The position numbers and the translations under genes were made by a program. A DNA stretch of 64,000 bases from Pseudoalteromonas sp. CO133X (lineage in GTDB: Bacteria; Pseudomonadota; Gammaproteobacteria; Enterobacterales; Alteromonadaceae). The notes beneath the pieces are model-generated. The model ran no database searches and was not told where the DNA came from. It saw only the letters and a list, made by a program, of their open reading frames with translations. The stretch is from positions 744,001 to 808,000 of the forward strand of contig SGPE01000030.1 in NCBI GenBank assembly GCA_004208945.1, given 5' to 3'. This document shows, one piece after another, positions 26,672-36,451 of this stretch (its first letter is position 1; every line of letters begins with the position of its first letter).

Positions 26672-27396
26672 TACACCATTCCACCGTTAACTGAAATAAC
26701 TTGTCGAGTAATATACGCGGCATCTTCAGAGCATAAAAAAGAAACAGTGCCAGCCACTTCGCTCACCGCTCCCATACGCTTCAATGGAATCATTTTTAGC
26801 ATTTCATCGACAGGTAAATCATCTGTCATTGCCGTTTCGATTAAACCAGGAGCCACACAATTGACGGTAATTTTACGCTTAGCAAGCTCTAGCGATAATG
26901 CTTTTGTGGCACCAATAATACCCGCTTTCGCCGCGCTATAGTTAACCTGACCACGGTTACCAGCAATCCCCGATACAGATGCCATAGTAACAATACGTCC
27001 CCCCTTGCGTGTTTGCACCATAGGCATCACGGTTGGATGAACCACATTGTAAAAACCATCAAGCCCTGTGCGAATCACTTTATCCCAATCATCGCCCTGC
27101 ATCGCTGGAAATGCCATATCATTGGTTATCCCAGCATTACAGATCACACCGTAGTAGGCACCATGCTCAGCTATATCTGATTCTATTTGTTCTTTTGCCA
27201 ATGCTCTGTCACATACATCAAACTGTAATAAACTGGCATGCCGACCCAATGCGATAATCTCTTCGCACGTTTGTTTAGCTTCAGCCAAACCGCTTCGGCA
27301 ATGTACGGCAATATCAAAGCCGTCGCCTGCTAATCGTAATGCAATTGCTTTACCTATACCACGGCTAGAGCCTGTCACTAAAATACGTTTTGTCAT
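26671..27396 (-). CDS. apeQ: Aryl polyene 3-ketoacyl-ACP reductase (ApeQ/FabG-like)
   Basis: This 241-residue short-chain dehydrogenase/reductase has the NADPH glycine motif VTGSSRGIGKAIA, NAGITND and the catalytic serine, tyrosine and lysine in MASVSG-x-NYSAAKAG. It reduces the ketoacyl-ACP intermediate during polyene extension. It overlaps its neighbours at both ends by one base (TAATG), a strong sign of coupled translation. Position and sequence match ApeQ of the E. coli/Xenorhabdus systems. Confidence 0.92.
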   Translation of the reverse strand: MTKRILVTGSSRGIGKAIALRLAGDGFDIAVHCRSGLAEAKQTCEEIIALGRHASLLQFDVCDRALAKEQIESDIAEHGAYYGVICNAGITNDMAFPAMQGDDWDKVIRTGLDGFYNVVHPTVMPMVQTRKGGRIVTMASVSGIAGNRGQVNYSAAKAGIIGATKALSLELAKRKITVNCVAPGLIETAMTDDLPVDEMLKMIPLKRMGAVSEVAGTVSFLCSEDAAYITRQVISVNGGMV

Positions 27397-27848
27397 TAAC
27401 TTTCTCTTATAAACTGCATTGGATCTTGTGGCTGAAACACATTGATTTTTGCTTCTGCTAATAGCGTTTCATCGTGGTGAATTTGACACTCAAAGACGCT
27501 TAATCCTGACTCTTCTTGATACAACTTTGTAACCGTCACCTTAAGCGTTTGCCCTTTTGCAAAAACCGGTGCATAGGTTTTGTATTTACGCGTACCAATT
27601 AGAAAACCTATTTGTACATCGTTTCCTTTATCTTTTGCCAGAGCACCCGCATATGCGGCAATGGTTTGGGCCATATACTCACAGCCAATATAACTGGCAA
27701 CCCCTTTTAAAGGCGCATTGTAAAATGGACTCTGAGGACTAATATCCACCTCACAACAAGCACTCTCGTCAGTATAATTGGCAAGACGATTGAGCAAAAT
27801 CATAGGCGCACTATGAGGTACAACCTGCTCAATTTTATAATTCTTCAT
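27396..27848 (-). CDS. apeP: Aryl polyene hotdog dehydratase subunit (ApeP-like)
   Basis: This 150-residue hotdog-fold protein has the HSAPMILLNRL start and the EYMAQTIAAYAG helix typical of ApeP. In known systems ApeP pairs with the FabZ-like ApeI to dehydrate the hydroxyacyl-ACP; this cluster also has an apeI-like gene (37192-37545), so the pair is complete. Its stop is coupled to the ketoreductase start, and its own start lies 14 bases inside the ketosynthase upstream. Confidence 0.88.
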   Translation of the reverse strand: MKNYKIEQVVPHSAPMILLNRLANYTDESACCEVDISPQSPFYNAPLKGVASYIGCEYMAQTIAAYAGALAKDKGNDVQIGFLIGTRKYKTYAPVFAKGQTLKVTVTKLYQEESGLSVFECQIHHDETLLAEAKINVFQPQDPMQFIRES

Positions 27849-28998
27849 TCAGATGTCCTAGTACTACACTGACATTATTGCCACCAAAGGCAAATGAATT
27901 TGATAAACAATGGCTAACCTTTACGTGTGTAGGCTGAGTTATCAGGCCAATATCGGCTAGTGTTTCGTCAATTTCGATTTGATTAAACACCATACTCGTA
28001 AATTCAGGATGCGCTAAGTACAACCAGCAAAGGCCTGCCTCTAGCGCACCGGCAGCACCTAATGTATGGCCCGTTAGATGTTTTGACGAACTAACCAGCG
28101 TATTGTTGCCAAACACATCATTGATTGCAAGTGACTCCATGGCATCATTTTGCGGTGTTGCAGTGCCATGAGCATTAATATATTGAATATCTGAAGGGGT
28201 AATACCCGCATCATTCAATGCTGCTTTCATTGCTGCTATGGCGCCTGACCCATCAGGGATAGGTGCTGAAATATGATGGGCATCAGAGCTCTCACCTCCC
28301 CCTAAAAAAGCAACATTGTGATCACTGAGCTTTTCTTTACTCATTACAAATAATGCCGCAGCTTCACCAATATTGATGCCTTTTCTATCCTTGCTAAATG
28401 GTTTACAGATGCCATCACTGATTGAAGACAGTGAATCAAAGCCATTAATAGTAAGCTGGCAAAGACTGTCTACACCACCACATATCACCACATCAGCTAA
28501 ATCTGCACTCAATAAAGCGCGAGCACTTATCATGGCTTTTGCGCTTGAACTACAAGCTGTAGAAATACTGTAATTTGGGCCTGATGCATTTAGTTTTTTT
28601 GCGATATAAGTGGCAGGTGCAACTAAGGCCTGATCATAATAATCAAATTGGCTTGGCCACTGCCCTTTTTCAGCATGTACTTTTCTGGCTCTTTCGCCTT
28701 CTTGTATAGCAGCTGTACTGGTACCAATTACCACAGCAATACGTTCCTTTGGGCACATGATTTTTGCTAAAGTATCGGATAACTGTTCAAGGGCTAAGTC
28801 AATTAACTTATAAAAACGCATCGATTCAGATAAAGGTATCTCATTGACTAACCCCACACAGGTAGGTCGCTTTTCAAATGCCAGTGAAGTAACTTCTGTT
28901 AGTGTTTGCTTAGGCTGAGCATACACACTTTGCATAGTTTGCTCTTGCCCTACGCCCATCGCGCTAACAATCCCTAAGTCATTTAGCCAAAATGGCAT
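27835..28998 (-). CDS. apeO: Aryl polyene ketosynthase (ApeO-like)
   Basis: This 387-residue ketosynthase has cysteine in STACSSSAK, histidine in NAHGTATPQND and histidine in LTGHTLGAAGA, so it should be active. In the characterised type-II aryl polyene system ApeO forms a heterodimer with the inactive chain-length partner ApeC; here that partner is the first gene of the cluster, about 12 kb upstream. The start is two bases after the DUF3261 stop. Confidence 0.88.
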   Translation of the reverse strand: MPFWLNDLGIVSAMGVGQEQTMQSVYAQPKQTLTEVTSLAFEKRPTCVGLVNEIPLSESMRFYKLIDLALEQLSDTLAKIMCPKERIAVVIGTSTAAIQEGERARKVHAEKGQWPSQFDYYDQALVAPATYIAKKLNASGPNYSISTACSSSAKAMISARALLSADLADVVICGGVDSLCQLTINGFDSLSSISDGICKPFSKDRKGINIGEAAALFVMSKEKLSDHNVAFLGGGESSDAHHISAPIPDGSGAIAAMKAALNDAGITPSDIQYINAHGTATPQNDAMESLAINDVFGNNTLVSSSKHLTGHTLGAAGALEAGLCWLYLAHPEFTSMVFNQIEIDETLADIGLITQPTHVKVSHCLSNSFAFGGNNVSVVLGHLNEEL

Positions 28999-29000
28999 AA

Positions 29001-29540
29001 TTAATTAACCCTTTGAAAAATTATTGAGTAGTCTCGCTCGTAGTTAACAAGCTTGGTTTGACTGTCTAAAAATTGAATTTCGCTGATCAGCCGTTTTCCT
29101 TGGTAAAGGCGTCGTGTTGCCCCTTGCTCATCAATTACTAGGCCATAAAGCTGTGAATTAAGTACATCTATAGGCCAATGCACAAGCATGATGTCAGCCA
29201 AAATATAGCGTGGATCAACCGCACTAATCGGCAACATTTTTTCACTTTTGACCGCTCCTAATGGCGCTTTTTCGAGTTGAAAAATTGGCATCCCTTGCAC
29301 CGTCATTACAACTAAATTTATACCCGTTTCACTGCTCAAATTTAACTGTGCTAACAGGGTATACTGCTCTGCACCATGGGTTACTTGAAGCACTTGCTGC
29401 CAATTATCAAGGTCTAACGAAACAGGCGGATCCGATAAATAAATACCAGCATTTGGTGCAAGATCAAGCCCTGTTTTAACTGCATACTCATTGGCACAGC
29501 TGACTAAAAATAAGCTAAAAACTACAATTACATAACGCAT
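29001..29540 (-). CDS. apeN: DUF3261 lipoprotein (ApeN-like)
   Basis: This 179-residue lipoprotein has a signal with lipobox LVSC (about residues 12-15). The body matches the small DUF3261 lipoproteins that are a constant part of aryl polyene clusters and is thought to help place the pigment lipid in the outer membrane. I choose the ATG whose first base is shared with the preceding stop (TAATG), the same coupling seen at several junctions of this cluster; the frame is open four codons further upstream. Confidence 0.82.
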   Translation of the reverse strand: MRYVIVVFSLFLVSCANEYAVKTGLDLAPNAGIYLSDPPVSLDLDNWQQVLQVTHGAEQYTLLAQLNLSSETGINLVVMTVQGMPIFQLEKAPLGAVKSEKMLPISAVDPRYILADIMLVHWPIDVLNSQLYGLVIDEQGATRRLYQGKRLISEIQFLDSQTKLVNYERDYSIIFQRVN

Positions 29541-30781
29541 TATTGCTGACATAACTCGACCAAGGTGTTTAAACGTTTATCGCTTTGTTTAACAAATGGA
29601 TTATCAAGATCCCACGCATAACCCGCTAGAATAGCACTGATCATTTCACGTATTTGTTGATTTTGTTCACTATAAAAAATGACATCCTGAAATGAACCAT
29701 CATACCAAGCACTCACATAGGTTCTAAAGCAATTGACGCCTTGTTGTAAAGGGGTGCTGTACTGCTTTTCAAAATCAACTTTTTCACCCCGCAAATAGCT
29801 ATCAACCAAAGGAGCCACCAACGAAGCTGATTTTAAAGCGATAGTGACACCAGATGAAAAAACAGGATCTAAAAACTCCCCCGCGTTCCCCAGTAACGCA
29901 AAGTGCTCACCATATAAAGACGACACATTCGCTGAATAACCTTTAATGGCACGCGCCTCACCCTTTGCCACACGATTTGCTAGTAATTTGCTTAAGTAAG
30001 CATCTTGTTCAATAAACTGATTTAAGCAAGTTAATGGTTCTTGCGGCTCAAACTGATTCGGTTTGCCAACCACACCGATGCTTGCTGTGCCATCGCTAAA
30101 TGGAATAAGCCAATACCAAATATCTTTAAATTCGGGGTGAATATTAATGAGTATTTTCTCGCGGTCAAACTGCTCGTCACGAATATTATCCTCAAAATGA
30201 CTGAAGAAAGCCCAGCGCACCGGAAAGCTTGATGGTGTTTCTAAGTCAAGTAGTCTTGGTAACACTCGACCAAAGCCACTGGCATCGAGCACAAATCGGC
30301 CTTTAATTTGATACCTTTGCTGATTTTCATCAATAACGCTAAGTAGTGCACCATCTTCACAATCTGTGTAAGCTGATACGCTATGTTGGTAGCGAATTTC
30401 TGCCCCCTGTTGCATCGCACCATCGGCCAAGCATTTATCAAAATCAGCACGTTTTACTTGAAACGTTGTGCCTGGGCCTGCACTGAACTTTTCTGTAAAG
30501 TCGATATGTGTATGCTGGCCACGGCGCTGAAACGCCGCGCCGTTTTTAAACTGGAAACCTAAATCTTGAGCCTGCGACTGCACAGCCTCTTCGAGGTTTG
30601 CTTCAGCTAAAAAGCTCATGCATTGGGGTAACAAGCTTTCACCTATCGAAAAGCGAGGGAAAACTTGTTGCTCTAATACCACAACACGCCACCCTTTTTT
30701 AACCAATAAACTGGCTGCCACGGCTCCTGATGGGCCCGCACCAATGATAATCACATCTGCCTGTTGAATTTGCGTATTCAC
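29540..30781 (-). CDS. FAD-dependent oxidoreductase of the aryl polyene cluster
   Basis: This 413-residue flavoprotein has the dinucleotide motif GAGPSGAVAAS, the halogenase/geranylgeranyl-reductase-like segment FPRFSIGESLLP and the second FAD motif LLGNAGEFLDPVFSSG. The halogenase tryptophan motif WxWxIP is changed to WYWLIP, with the lysine region not evident, so a halogenase call is not supported. Related enzymes occur in many aryl polyene clusters, but the reaction is not settled; ring hydroxylation or desaturation are possible. GTG start, four bases after the exporter stop. Confidence 0.8.
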   Translation of the reverse strand: MNTQIQQADVIIIGAGPSGAVAASLLVKKGWRVVVLEQQVFPRFSIGESLLPQCMSFLAEANLEEAVQSQAQDLGFQFKNGAAFQRRGQHTHIDFTEKFSAGPGTTFQVKRADFDKCLADGAMQQGAEIRYQHSVSAYTDCEDGALLSVIDENQQRYQIKGRFVLDASGFGRVLPRLLDLETPSSFPVRWAFFSHFEDNIRDEQFDREKILINIHPEFKDIWYWLIPFSDGTASIGVVGKPNQFEPQEPLTCLNQFIEQDAYLSKLLANRVAKGEARAIKGYSANVSSLYGEHFALLGNAGEFLDPVFSSGVTIALKSASLVAPLVDSYLRGEKVDFEKQYSTPLQQGVNCFRTYVSAWYDGSFQDVIFYSEQNQQIREMISAILAGYAWDLDNPFVKQSDKRLNTLVELCQQ

Positions 30782-30784
30782 CTA

Positions 30785-33004
30785 TTATTTTTCCTTATTA
30801 TTAGGTAATGCAACACTAAGTGGTGCGAGTATATAAATACACATTAGCCCCACTAAAACCGTTAAACCAAAGCTAAAAATGGCTGGTGTTTTTGACACTG
30901 CGAGCATACCAAATACCCACATTGATGATGCTGCTGACAAACTAATTGCCAAAACATTGCTCGGTACCAGTTTATTGATTTGATAAAATACGAGGTAATC
31001 AATTGCTAACGCTAAAATCAATAAACAGCCCAATAAGTTAAAAATCGATAATTGGCTTTGTATCAAACTGCACAACAATAGTACTGCGGTTAAAGTTAAA
31101 GCGAGTATCAAGCCTTGTTTGCATGCAGTTTTAAACCCAAACTTAAAGGTAAATAACAAAACAGCGAAGGTCATAGCAATCAGTAATGTGACTAATAATG
31201 AATGTGAGTAATGACTCAGCCCCTCAGTGATCAGCGCAACTTTATCATACACAATTAAATCGCTGTCGGCGGCTGCCCACTGCTTTAATTGCTGTTTTTC
31301 AACGCCAGTTACCATGAACCAACTGGCCACAAATGAGTTGTTTATAAACACTTGATTATGTATCAGTGGTGCTAGTGCTGAATCAAGTGCGGTCTCTAAA
31401 GTTAAGGTCGACTGGCTAAACTGCACTGGATTGGCGGTCATTTGGCTAACGATATTTATAGCAGCTTGATGGGTTAATAAATCCGCTTTATTCTCGCGTT
31501 GTCGATGAGTACTTGGTACAAGATCACTGAGCATCACAGCCTTGCCTTTATACTCATTAATTTTGTTTTTTAACGTTTCTTGCTTTTCTAAAAGTTGCTG
31601 TGCATTTTCAGCAAATAAAATCATTATCTGGCCATTGTCTTTTCCTAGCAACGCCATGTGCAGTGCTTCGTTATCCATCAATGCTTTTGGGCTTGCATTT
31701 AATAGTTTTACATCATCATTTACTACTGGAGGTTTAAGTAGTGTAAATACACTTAACAGCACTAGTAGTCCTATTATTAGTGCTGTTTTATACTCGTTAA
31801 CATTCTGTAATTGCTTGCTAAGAGATAACGTAAGATGATTAGCACTTTGACTCACTGCTAACTTATTTTGCCAGTGGGGTAGTAAAAATCGCGTGCTAAA
31901 CCATGCAGTTACAAGCCCTGCAACAACAAATACACCGACTTGAGTTAACAGCTGAACGGGCGAGAAAAATAAACTTGCATACCCCATCGTCGTAGTCAGT
32001 AAAGAGAGCGCTAACGCAAGCTTGAGTCCACGACTAAAACCGCTCTTATGCTGCGTTAAATCAAGCATGCCATGAAATGCATAATCAATAGCAATGCCAA
32101 TCAGTGTGACCGCAAATACAAGCGTCAGTACATGGATCTGATTAAATAAGCTAACGAGCACTATCGAGCCACCAAGTGCAGCACTGACCACAGTCACCGA
32201 GGTAAGCCACAATGCATTCACTGATCTAAATACCCACACAACCATTATAAACAGTGCAACTAAGCTCAAGGAGCCAAATAAAGTCATTTCAAATTTTGCT
32301 TGTTTAGCATTTGCAGCGGTATGAAATAAAGCCCCTGAATAATGGACAGTTGTATTTGGGTACTGACTTTCTAATTGGGTGAGTTTAGTTAATATTTCAT
32401 CATTTAAAGCGATTGCCTTATTAATCGAAAAGGCATTATTGGTGCTGTGAACAAACAAAAGTAAGTAATCTTCGCCTTGGTAGTTAGCAGTTATTCGGCC
32501 ATCTTGTAATTCAAATTGTTGTATATTGGCTAAAACATGCCTCAAAAAACTTGCGGTACTAAGCGTAGGATCTTGATTAATGGTGCTAGATACAAAGGGA
32601 TCAGCTATTTGGCTCAATTGCCCCAAATAGTATTGCTCGAAAACTTTAGGTTCACGTAGGCTTTGTTGGTACTCGGGTGCCAACAAGTAACCCGCGTATT
32701 GGCTATAAAAATGGGCAAGAGTCTCAATCTTCGGCAGTGTAAAGCGCGGTTGAATATTTTTGCCAGCTAACCAACTCAGCATTTCGTCATAAGCTTGGGT
32801 ATTATTTTCACCGCTAAACGAAAAGCTCAGTTGTTGCTTGTTGGCTGAAAAAAAGTGCTCTTCTACCTGTTGTAACCTTGGCTCAGACTTGGGCAGCAAG
32901 GCTAAAATGTCATTATTTAAAGCCGGTTGTTTTACCGCAAAAGCAACAACTAACATAACAGTGAGTAAAGTTAGCCAAGATAATGTAATTGCCCACGCTT
33001 TCAC
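30785..33004 (-). CDS. apeM: MMPL/RND-type exporter of the aryl polyene cluster (ApeM-like)
   Basis: This 739-residue protein has two repeats of an extracytoplasmic loop plus about six membrane helices (clusters near residues 1-25, 240-370, 415-435 and 600-735). This is the MMPL pattern, shared with hopanoid and lipid exporters. In aryl polyene clusters it is inferred to move the lipid-linked pigment from the inner membrane towards the periplasm. It starts at a GTG that overlaps the stop of the LolA-like gene (GTGA). Confidence 0.88.
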   Translation of the reverse strand: MKAWAITLSWLTLLTVMLVVAFAVKQPALNNDILALLPKSEPRLQQVEEHFFSANKQQLSFSFSGENNTQAYDEMLSWLAGKNIQPRFTLPKIETLAHFYSQYAGYLLAPEYQQSLREPKVFEQYYLGQLSQIADPFVSSTINQDPTLSTASFLRHVLANIQQFELQDGRITANYQGEDYLLLFVHSTNNAFSINKAIALNDEILTKLTQLESQYPNTTVHYSGALFHTAANAKQAKFEMTLFGSLSLVALFIMVVWVFRSVNALWLTSVTVVSAALGGSIVLVSLFNQIHVLTLVFAVTLIGIAIDYAFHGMLDLTQHKSGFSRGLKLALALSLLTTTMGYASLFFSPVQLLTQVGVFVVAGLVTAWFSTRFLLPHWQNKLAVSQSANHLTLSLSKQLQNVNEYKTALIIGLLVLLSVFTLLKPPVVNDDVKLLNASPKALMDNEALHMALLGKDNGQIMILFAENAQQLLEKQETLKNKINEYKGKAVMLSDLVPSTHRQRENKADLLTHQAAINIVSQMTANPVQFSQSTLTLETALDSALAPLIHNQVFINNSFVASWFMVTGVEKQQLKQWAAADSDLIVYDKVALITEGLSHYSHSLLVTLLIAMTFAVLLFTFKFGFKTACKQGLILALTLTAVLLLCSLIQSQLSIFNLLGCLLILALAIDYLVFYQINKLVPSNVLAISLSAASSMWVFGMLAVSKTPAIFSFGLTVLVGLMCIYILAPLSVALPNNKEK

Positions 33005-33519
33005 TTTTGCTGCTCATTTTCAGTATATGAGAAACGCAATAAGGTAAAATTCTCATTTGGCTCTTGTAAGCGCACAGTAGCCACCTTATTCGCATCAAAA
33101 CAAAGTTCAAACTGGCTAAAAAATTGTTTTAGTAATGCTTGGTTAGGCAACAGGATTTCGCAATTAGGCTCAACGCTTTTATTTATTGTAAATAGCTCTG
33201 CTAACGCCGCTTTGTCGTGTTTTAAAATTGCTCGTAGCAGGCTTACATAGGGCTCAGCCCCTTTTTGTAATTGTTCGTTTCCTTGACTGTCAAGAGTGTA
33301 TACTTGACCCTGTTTAATAAATAAAGTGCTTTTTACCGGTGATTGCACTTGCCACGTTAAGCCATGTTCATTAAGTTCAAAAATTCCTTTTGAAATAAAG
33401 GGCTTGCTAAAGCCCTTAAAGTGTTTTTCTTGGCTGAATGAGCCATGCTCTATCACACTCTTAGCAAAAGCTGGCGTTATAAAAAACATACTACATAGTA
33501 GAAAAATGCTCATTCGCAT
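33001..33519 (-). CDS. apeL: LolA-like periplasmic carrier (ApeL-like)
   Basis: This 172-residue protein has a signal peptide (MSIFLLCSMFFITPAFA) followed by an outer-membrane lipoprotein carrier-type fold (GIFELNEHGLTWQVQSP and SLLRAILKHDK). A LolA homologue is present in many aryl polyene clusters and is inferred to carry the pigment conjugate across the periplasm. The ATG shares a base with the thioesterase stop (TAATG); a second ATG two codons in is also possible. It is followed by the exporter with a four-base overlap. Confidence 0.85.
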   Translation of the reverse strand: MRMSIFLLCSMFFITPAFAKSVIEHGSFSQEKHFKGFSKPFISKGIFELNEHGLTWQVQSPVKSTLFIKQGQVYTLDSQGNEQLQKGAEPYVSLLRAILKHDKAALAELFTINKSVEPNCEILLPNQALLKQFFSQFELCFDANKVATVRLQEPNENFTLLRFSYTENEQQK

Positions 33520-33944
33520 TAGATCACCTTTTGTAATTTCTCATGCAGTACAGGCGGTGATACAAATTGCATCTCTTTGTTTTCTATATCAACCGCCACC
33601 TGAATAGTCGTCGCTTTCGTTAACTTTTTGCCCGTCGCAACATCGCTGATAATATAATCAATACGCAATCGCGTTTCATATTCTTTCAAATATGCATCAA
33701 TCCGTATCTTTTGCGTAAATAATGCAGAACCCACATATTTAATATGCATATCAATAATAGGCCACGCATAGCCAGACTCCTGCATTTGCCCGTAATCATA
33801 ATCAAATAAACGCAGCAATTCGCAACGTGCCACCTCTAAATAACGTGGGTAATTACCATGCCATACCACGTTCATAGGATCACAATCATGAAAAGGGATT
33901 TCAATTTCTACATAAGTACTCAATAAAGAGCCACGACTATGCAT
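33519..33944 (-). CDS. apeK: 4-hydroxybenzoyl-CoA-type thioesterase (ApeK-like)
   Basis: This hotdog thioesterase of about 141 residues has FHDCDPMNVVWHGNYPRYLEVAR, the 4HBT active-site region with the catalytic aspartate. In the aryl polyene pathway it is a candidate for releasing or editing acyl chains on the carrier proteins. I choose the ATG with GGAG upstream that overlaps the ammonia-lyase stop by eight bases; a longer frame reaching upstream would overlap the lyase by far more. Confidence 0.85.
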   Translation of the reverse strand: MHSRGSLLSTYVEIEIPFHDCDPMNVVWHGNYPRYLEVARCELLRLFDYDYGQMQESGYAWPIIDMHIKYVGSALFTQKIRIDAYLKEYETRLRIDYIISDVATGKKLTKATTIQVAVDIENKEMQFVSPPVLHEKLQKVI

Positions 33945-35481
33945 ATAAACTCCAACGTTTAGTTTGAATAGCATCAACGGTAAAACGTAACACCGCCTCA
34001 AGTGGGCGATCTTCATCTAGCTGTGGGAAAAACTCACTAATATCTTGATACATACTCTGCACTTCAGGGGTTAAACTTGCGTAGTCAAGCTCACCGTTAT
34101 TAATACGCAAACGTAAACCTTGTATACAAGCTAACAGTGTACTGGCAACGACTTGCTCGGTTAACTGGAGCACACGTAAACAATCACGAGCCGCAATAGT
34201 TCCCATGCTTACTTTGTCTTGATTATGACATTCGGTTGAGCGCGAAAATACACTAGCAGGCATGGTCAACTTTAGTGCCTCAGCGGTATAGGCACTGGCA
34301 CCAATTTGCACCGCTTTAAAACCGTGATTAATGTAACGACGTTCATCTGTGCTTGCTGACAAGTTTGAAGCTAAACCATTGTTATAACGAGTATCAACAA
34401 GTGAAGCGATTTGTCTGTCTGCTAAATCAGCTAAATTAGCCACCGCCGTTTTCATACTATCCATAACCATTGCAATGTGGCCACCATAGAAATGACCGCC
34501 ATGCAATACGTGCTCACCTTCACCATCGATGATTGGGTTATCATTCGCCGAATTAAGCTCATTTTCAATCATTTGCCTAAACCAAGGGAGGCTATCTTGT
34601 AATACACCAATGACATGTGGCGCACAGCGGATTGAATATCTATCTTGTAAGCGGTCAGCATTACGTGGGTGCTCTACATGGTTTAAGTCACCACGGATCC
34701 ACGCAGCCACTTGCTGTTGGCCTGGGTGAGGTTTTACCGAAAACAAAATATCATCAAAATGATGACTATTACCTTTTAAAGCAAGACTGGCAAGCGCTGT
34801 AATTCGGCTGGTTAATTTAGCAAGGTAGTCGGCTCTATCGAAAGCAAGGCATGCCAAAGCAGTCATTACGGCGGTACCATTCATCACCGCAAGCCCCTCT
34901 TTAGGGCGAAGCTTTAATGGCTTTAAGCCAAGTGATTGCATAACTGCTAAACTGTTTTTAATTTCGCCTTTGTAATACACATCACGCTCGCCAACCATAG
35001 CCCCCGCCACATACGAAAGCGGTGTGAGGTCACCACTAGCACCCACAGAACCTTCTTCGGGAATAACTGGCACGATATTGTGATTTAAAAAATCACGTAA
35101 TAAATTAAGCATATCCCAGCTAACGCCTGAGTATCCTTGCGACAGTGAAGCTAGGCGAGTCGCTAAAATAGCGCGTCCTTGAGTTAAGTTAAATGTATTG
35201 CCCAGACCACAACCATGAAATCGAGTGAGGTGAAGAGGAAGTTCATTAACCAAATCAAGAGGTACTTTTACAGTCACCGAGTCACCATAACCTGTGGTGA
35301 CACCATAAATTACGCCATCGTCTTCTAAGAGTTTATCTAAAAATGCTACGGCACTGTCGATTTTTTTGGCAAATTGGTGATCTGAGGTTAATGCAACAGC
35401 CCCTTGCTGCAAGGCAATATGAACTATATCTTCAATAGATAAACGTTGCTCACCAAATAATGTAGTCGTGTGCTCTGGCAC
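33937..35481 (-). CDS. Aromatic amino acid ammonia-lyase (HAL/PAL/TAL family) of the aryl polyene cluster
   Basis: This 514-residue protein is a member of the MIO-cofactor lyases. The Ala-Ser-Gly triad that forms the cofactor is in GSVGASGDLTPL (residues 148-150), and the catalytic tyrosine (residue 59) is in YGVTTGYGD. The selectivity dipeptide aligns to F88-H89, unlike the HL of Rhodobacter tyrosine ammonia-lyase or the SH of histidase. In this setting it most probably makes a cinnamic or coumaric acid starter for the pigment, with substrate still open. A GTG start is chosen because AAGGAG stands seven bases upstream; it begins one base after the acyltransferase stop. Confidence 0.88.
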   Translation of the reverse strand: MPEHTTTLFGEQRLSIEDIVHIALQQGAVALTSDHQFAKKIDSAVAFLDKLLEDDGVIYGVTTGYGDSVTVKVPLDLVNELPLHLTRFHGCGLGNTFNLTQGRAILATRLASLSQGYSGVSWDMLNLLRDFLNHNIVPVIPEEGSVGASGDLTPLSYVAGAMVGERDVYYKGEIKNSLAVMQSLGLKPLKLRPKEGLAVMNGTAVMTALACLAFDRADYLAKLTSRITALASLALKGNSHHFDDILFSVKPHPGQQQVAAWIRGDLNHVEHPRNADRLQDRYSIRCAPHVIGVLQDSLPWFRQMIENELNSANDNPIIDGEGEHVLHGGHFYGGHIAMVMDSMKTAVANLADLADRQIASLVDTRYNNGLASNLSASTDERRYINHGFKAVQIGASAYTAEALKLTMPASVFSRSTECHNQDKVSMGTIAARDCLRVLQLTEQVVASTLLACIQGLRLRINNGELDYASLTPEVQSMYQDISEFFPQLDEDRPLEAVLRFTVDAIQTKRWSLYA

Positions 35482-35482
35482 T

Positions 35483-36451
35483 TTAGTTCTCCTTGTTTTG
35501 GTCGCGAGACACTTGCTCGTCATTTTGCCAAAAATCATAAAAATTAAACCATTGATATGGATAGGCAGCCGCGTAATAGCTCAGCCTTTGTGCATAATCG
35601 CTCACAATTTTTTGTAATGTTTGCTGCCTAGTTTTGCGTGGCAGCGTAAGTTTGACTGCGTATTTTTCAAACACCACCCGATAAACCCTCTTTCCTTCTG
35701 CCGACTTATCTTTTAAACAGAATAAGTAAAAAACAGGGCAATCTAATAAGGCTGCTAATATAAAAGGGCCCTGTGAAAATGGCGCTGGTTTTCCTAAAAA
35801 GTCAGCCTCAACCACACGCCCAGCCGTTGTAGTACTGGTTCTATCTCCTACAATGACAACGATTTCGCCCTGCTCTACTTTATCTTTGAGCATAATCGCC
35901 ATGTCTGGCCCAAGATCAGTGACTTGAATTAAGTTAATGCCTACATCAGGGTTTATGCTTTTGAGTAATTTATTAAATTCAACCGCATGATGAGTAAATA
36001 CCAATACATTGATAACTTTACGATAGCGATGTTGACTAAGTGCACGACAAACTTCTAAATTACCCAAGTGTGAGCCAATAAAAATGGCCCCTTGCTGTTG
36101 CTCGTCAAGCTCTTTAAATAGTGCTTCATTTGTATAGATAATATCGCTTTGCTGAATACGACCAAGCCAAGCATCAATTTTATCAAACGCACTGTCAGCA
36201 AAAGCGCGAAAGTGGCGAAAACTATCACGCCATGTAACCGCTTTATGGTTACCATTTACCTTACGTGCTTGAGTTAAAAATGCATAAGATGCTTCACGGG
36301 CTGTTTTTCCTGTTAAAAACAAATAAAACACGACTGGAAACAATACAAGCCATAAGCCTGAACGGCCAAAAACACGATAGCAAATTAATAAAATTTGCAT
36401 GCCGAGCCAATTGCCACGCTCTTGCATTTTAGACCAGTGCTTAACAGCCAT
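35483..36451 (-). CDS. Lauroyl/myristoyl-type (HtrB/LpxL-like) acyltransferase
   Basis: This 322-residue membrane-associated acyltransferase has an N-terminal hydrophobic segment and the HLGNLE active-site motif (HX4E). This is the fold of lipid A acyltransferases HtrB/LpxL. In the aryl polyene cluster it is the likely lipid-anchor enzyme; in other species a related acyltransferase is fused to the glycosyltransferase (ApeJ). Here the two are separate genes overlapping by three bases (ATGA-type), so a split of that fusion is possible. Confidence 0.85.
   Translation of the reverse strand: MAVKHWSKMQERGNWLGMQILLICYRVFGRSGLWLVLFPVVFYLFLTGKTAREASYAFLTQARKVNGNHKAVTWRDSFRHFRAFADSAFDKIDAWLGRIQQSDIIYTNEALFKELDEQQQGAIFIGSHLGNLEVCRALSQHRYRKVINVLVFTHHAVEFNKLLKSINPDVGINLIQVTDLGPDMAIMLKDKVEQGEIVVIVGDRTSTTTAGRVVEADFLGKPAPFSQGPFILAALLDCPVFYLFCLKDKSAEGKRVYRVVFEKYAVKLTLPRKTRQQTLQKIVSDYAQRLSYYAAAYPYQWFNFYDFWQNDEQVSRDQNKEN

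Noticed and set aside
29540..30781. Reading the FAD enzyme as a tryptophan halogenase
   Set aside because: The halogenase WxWxIP motif is altered (WYWLIP) and the catalytic lysine motif is not evident.
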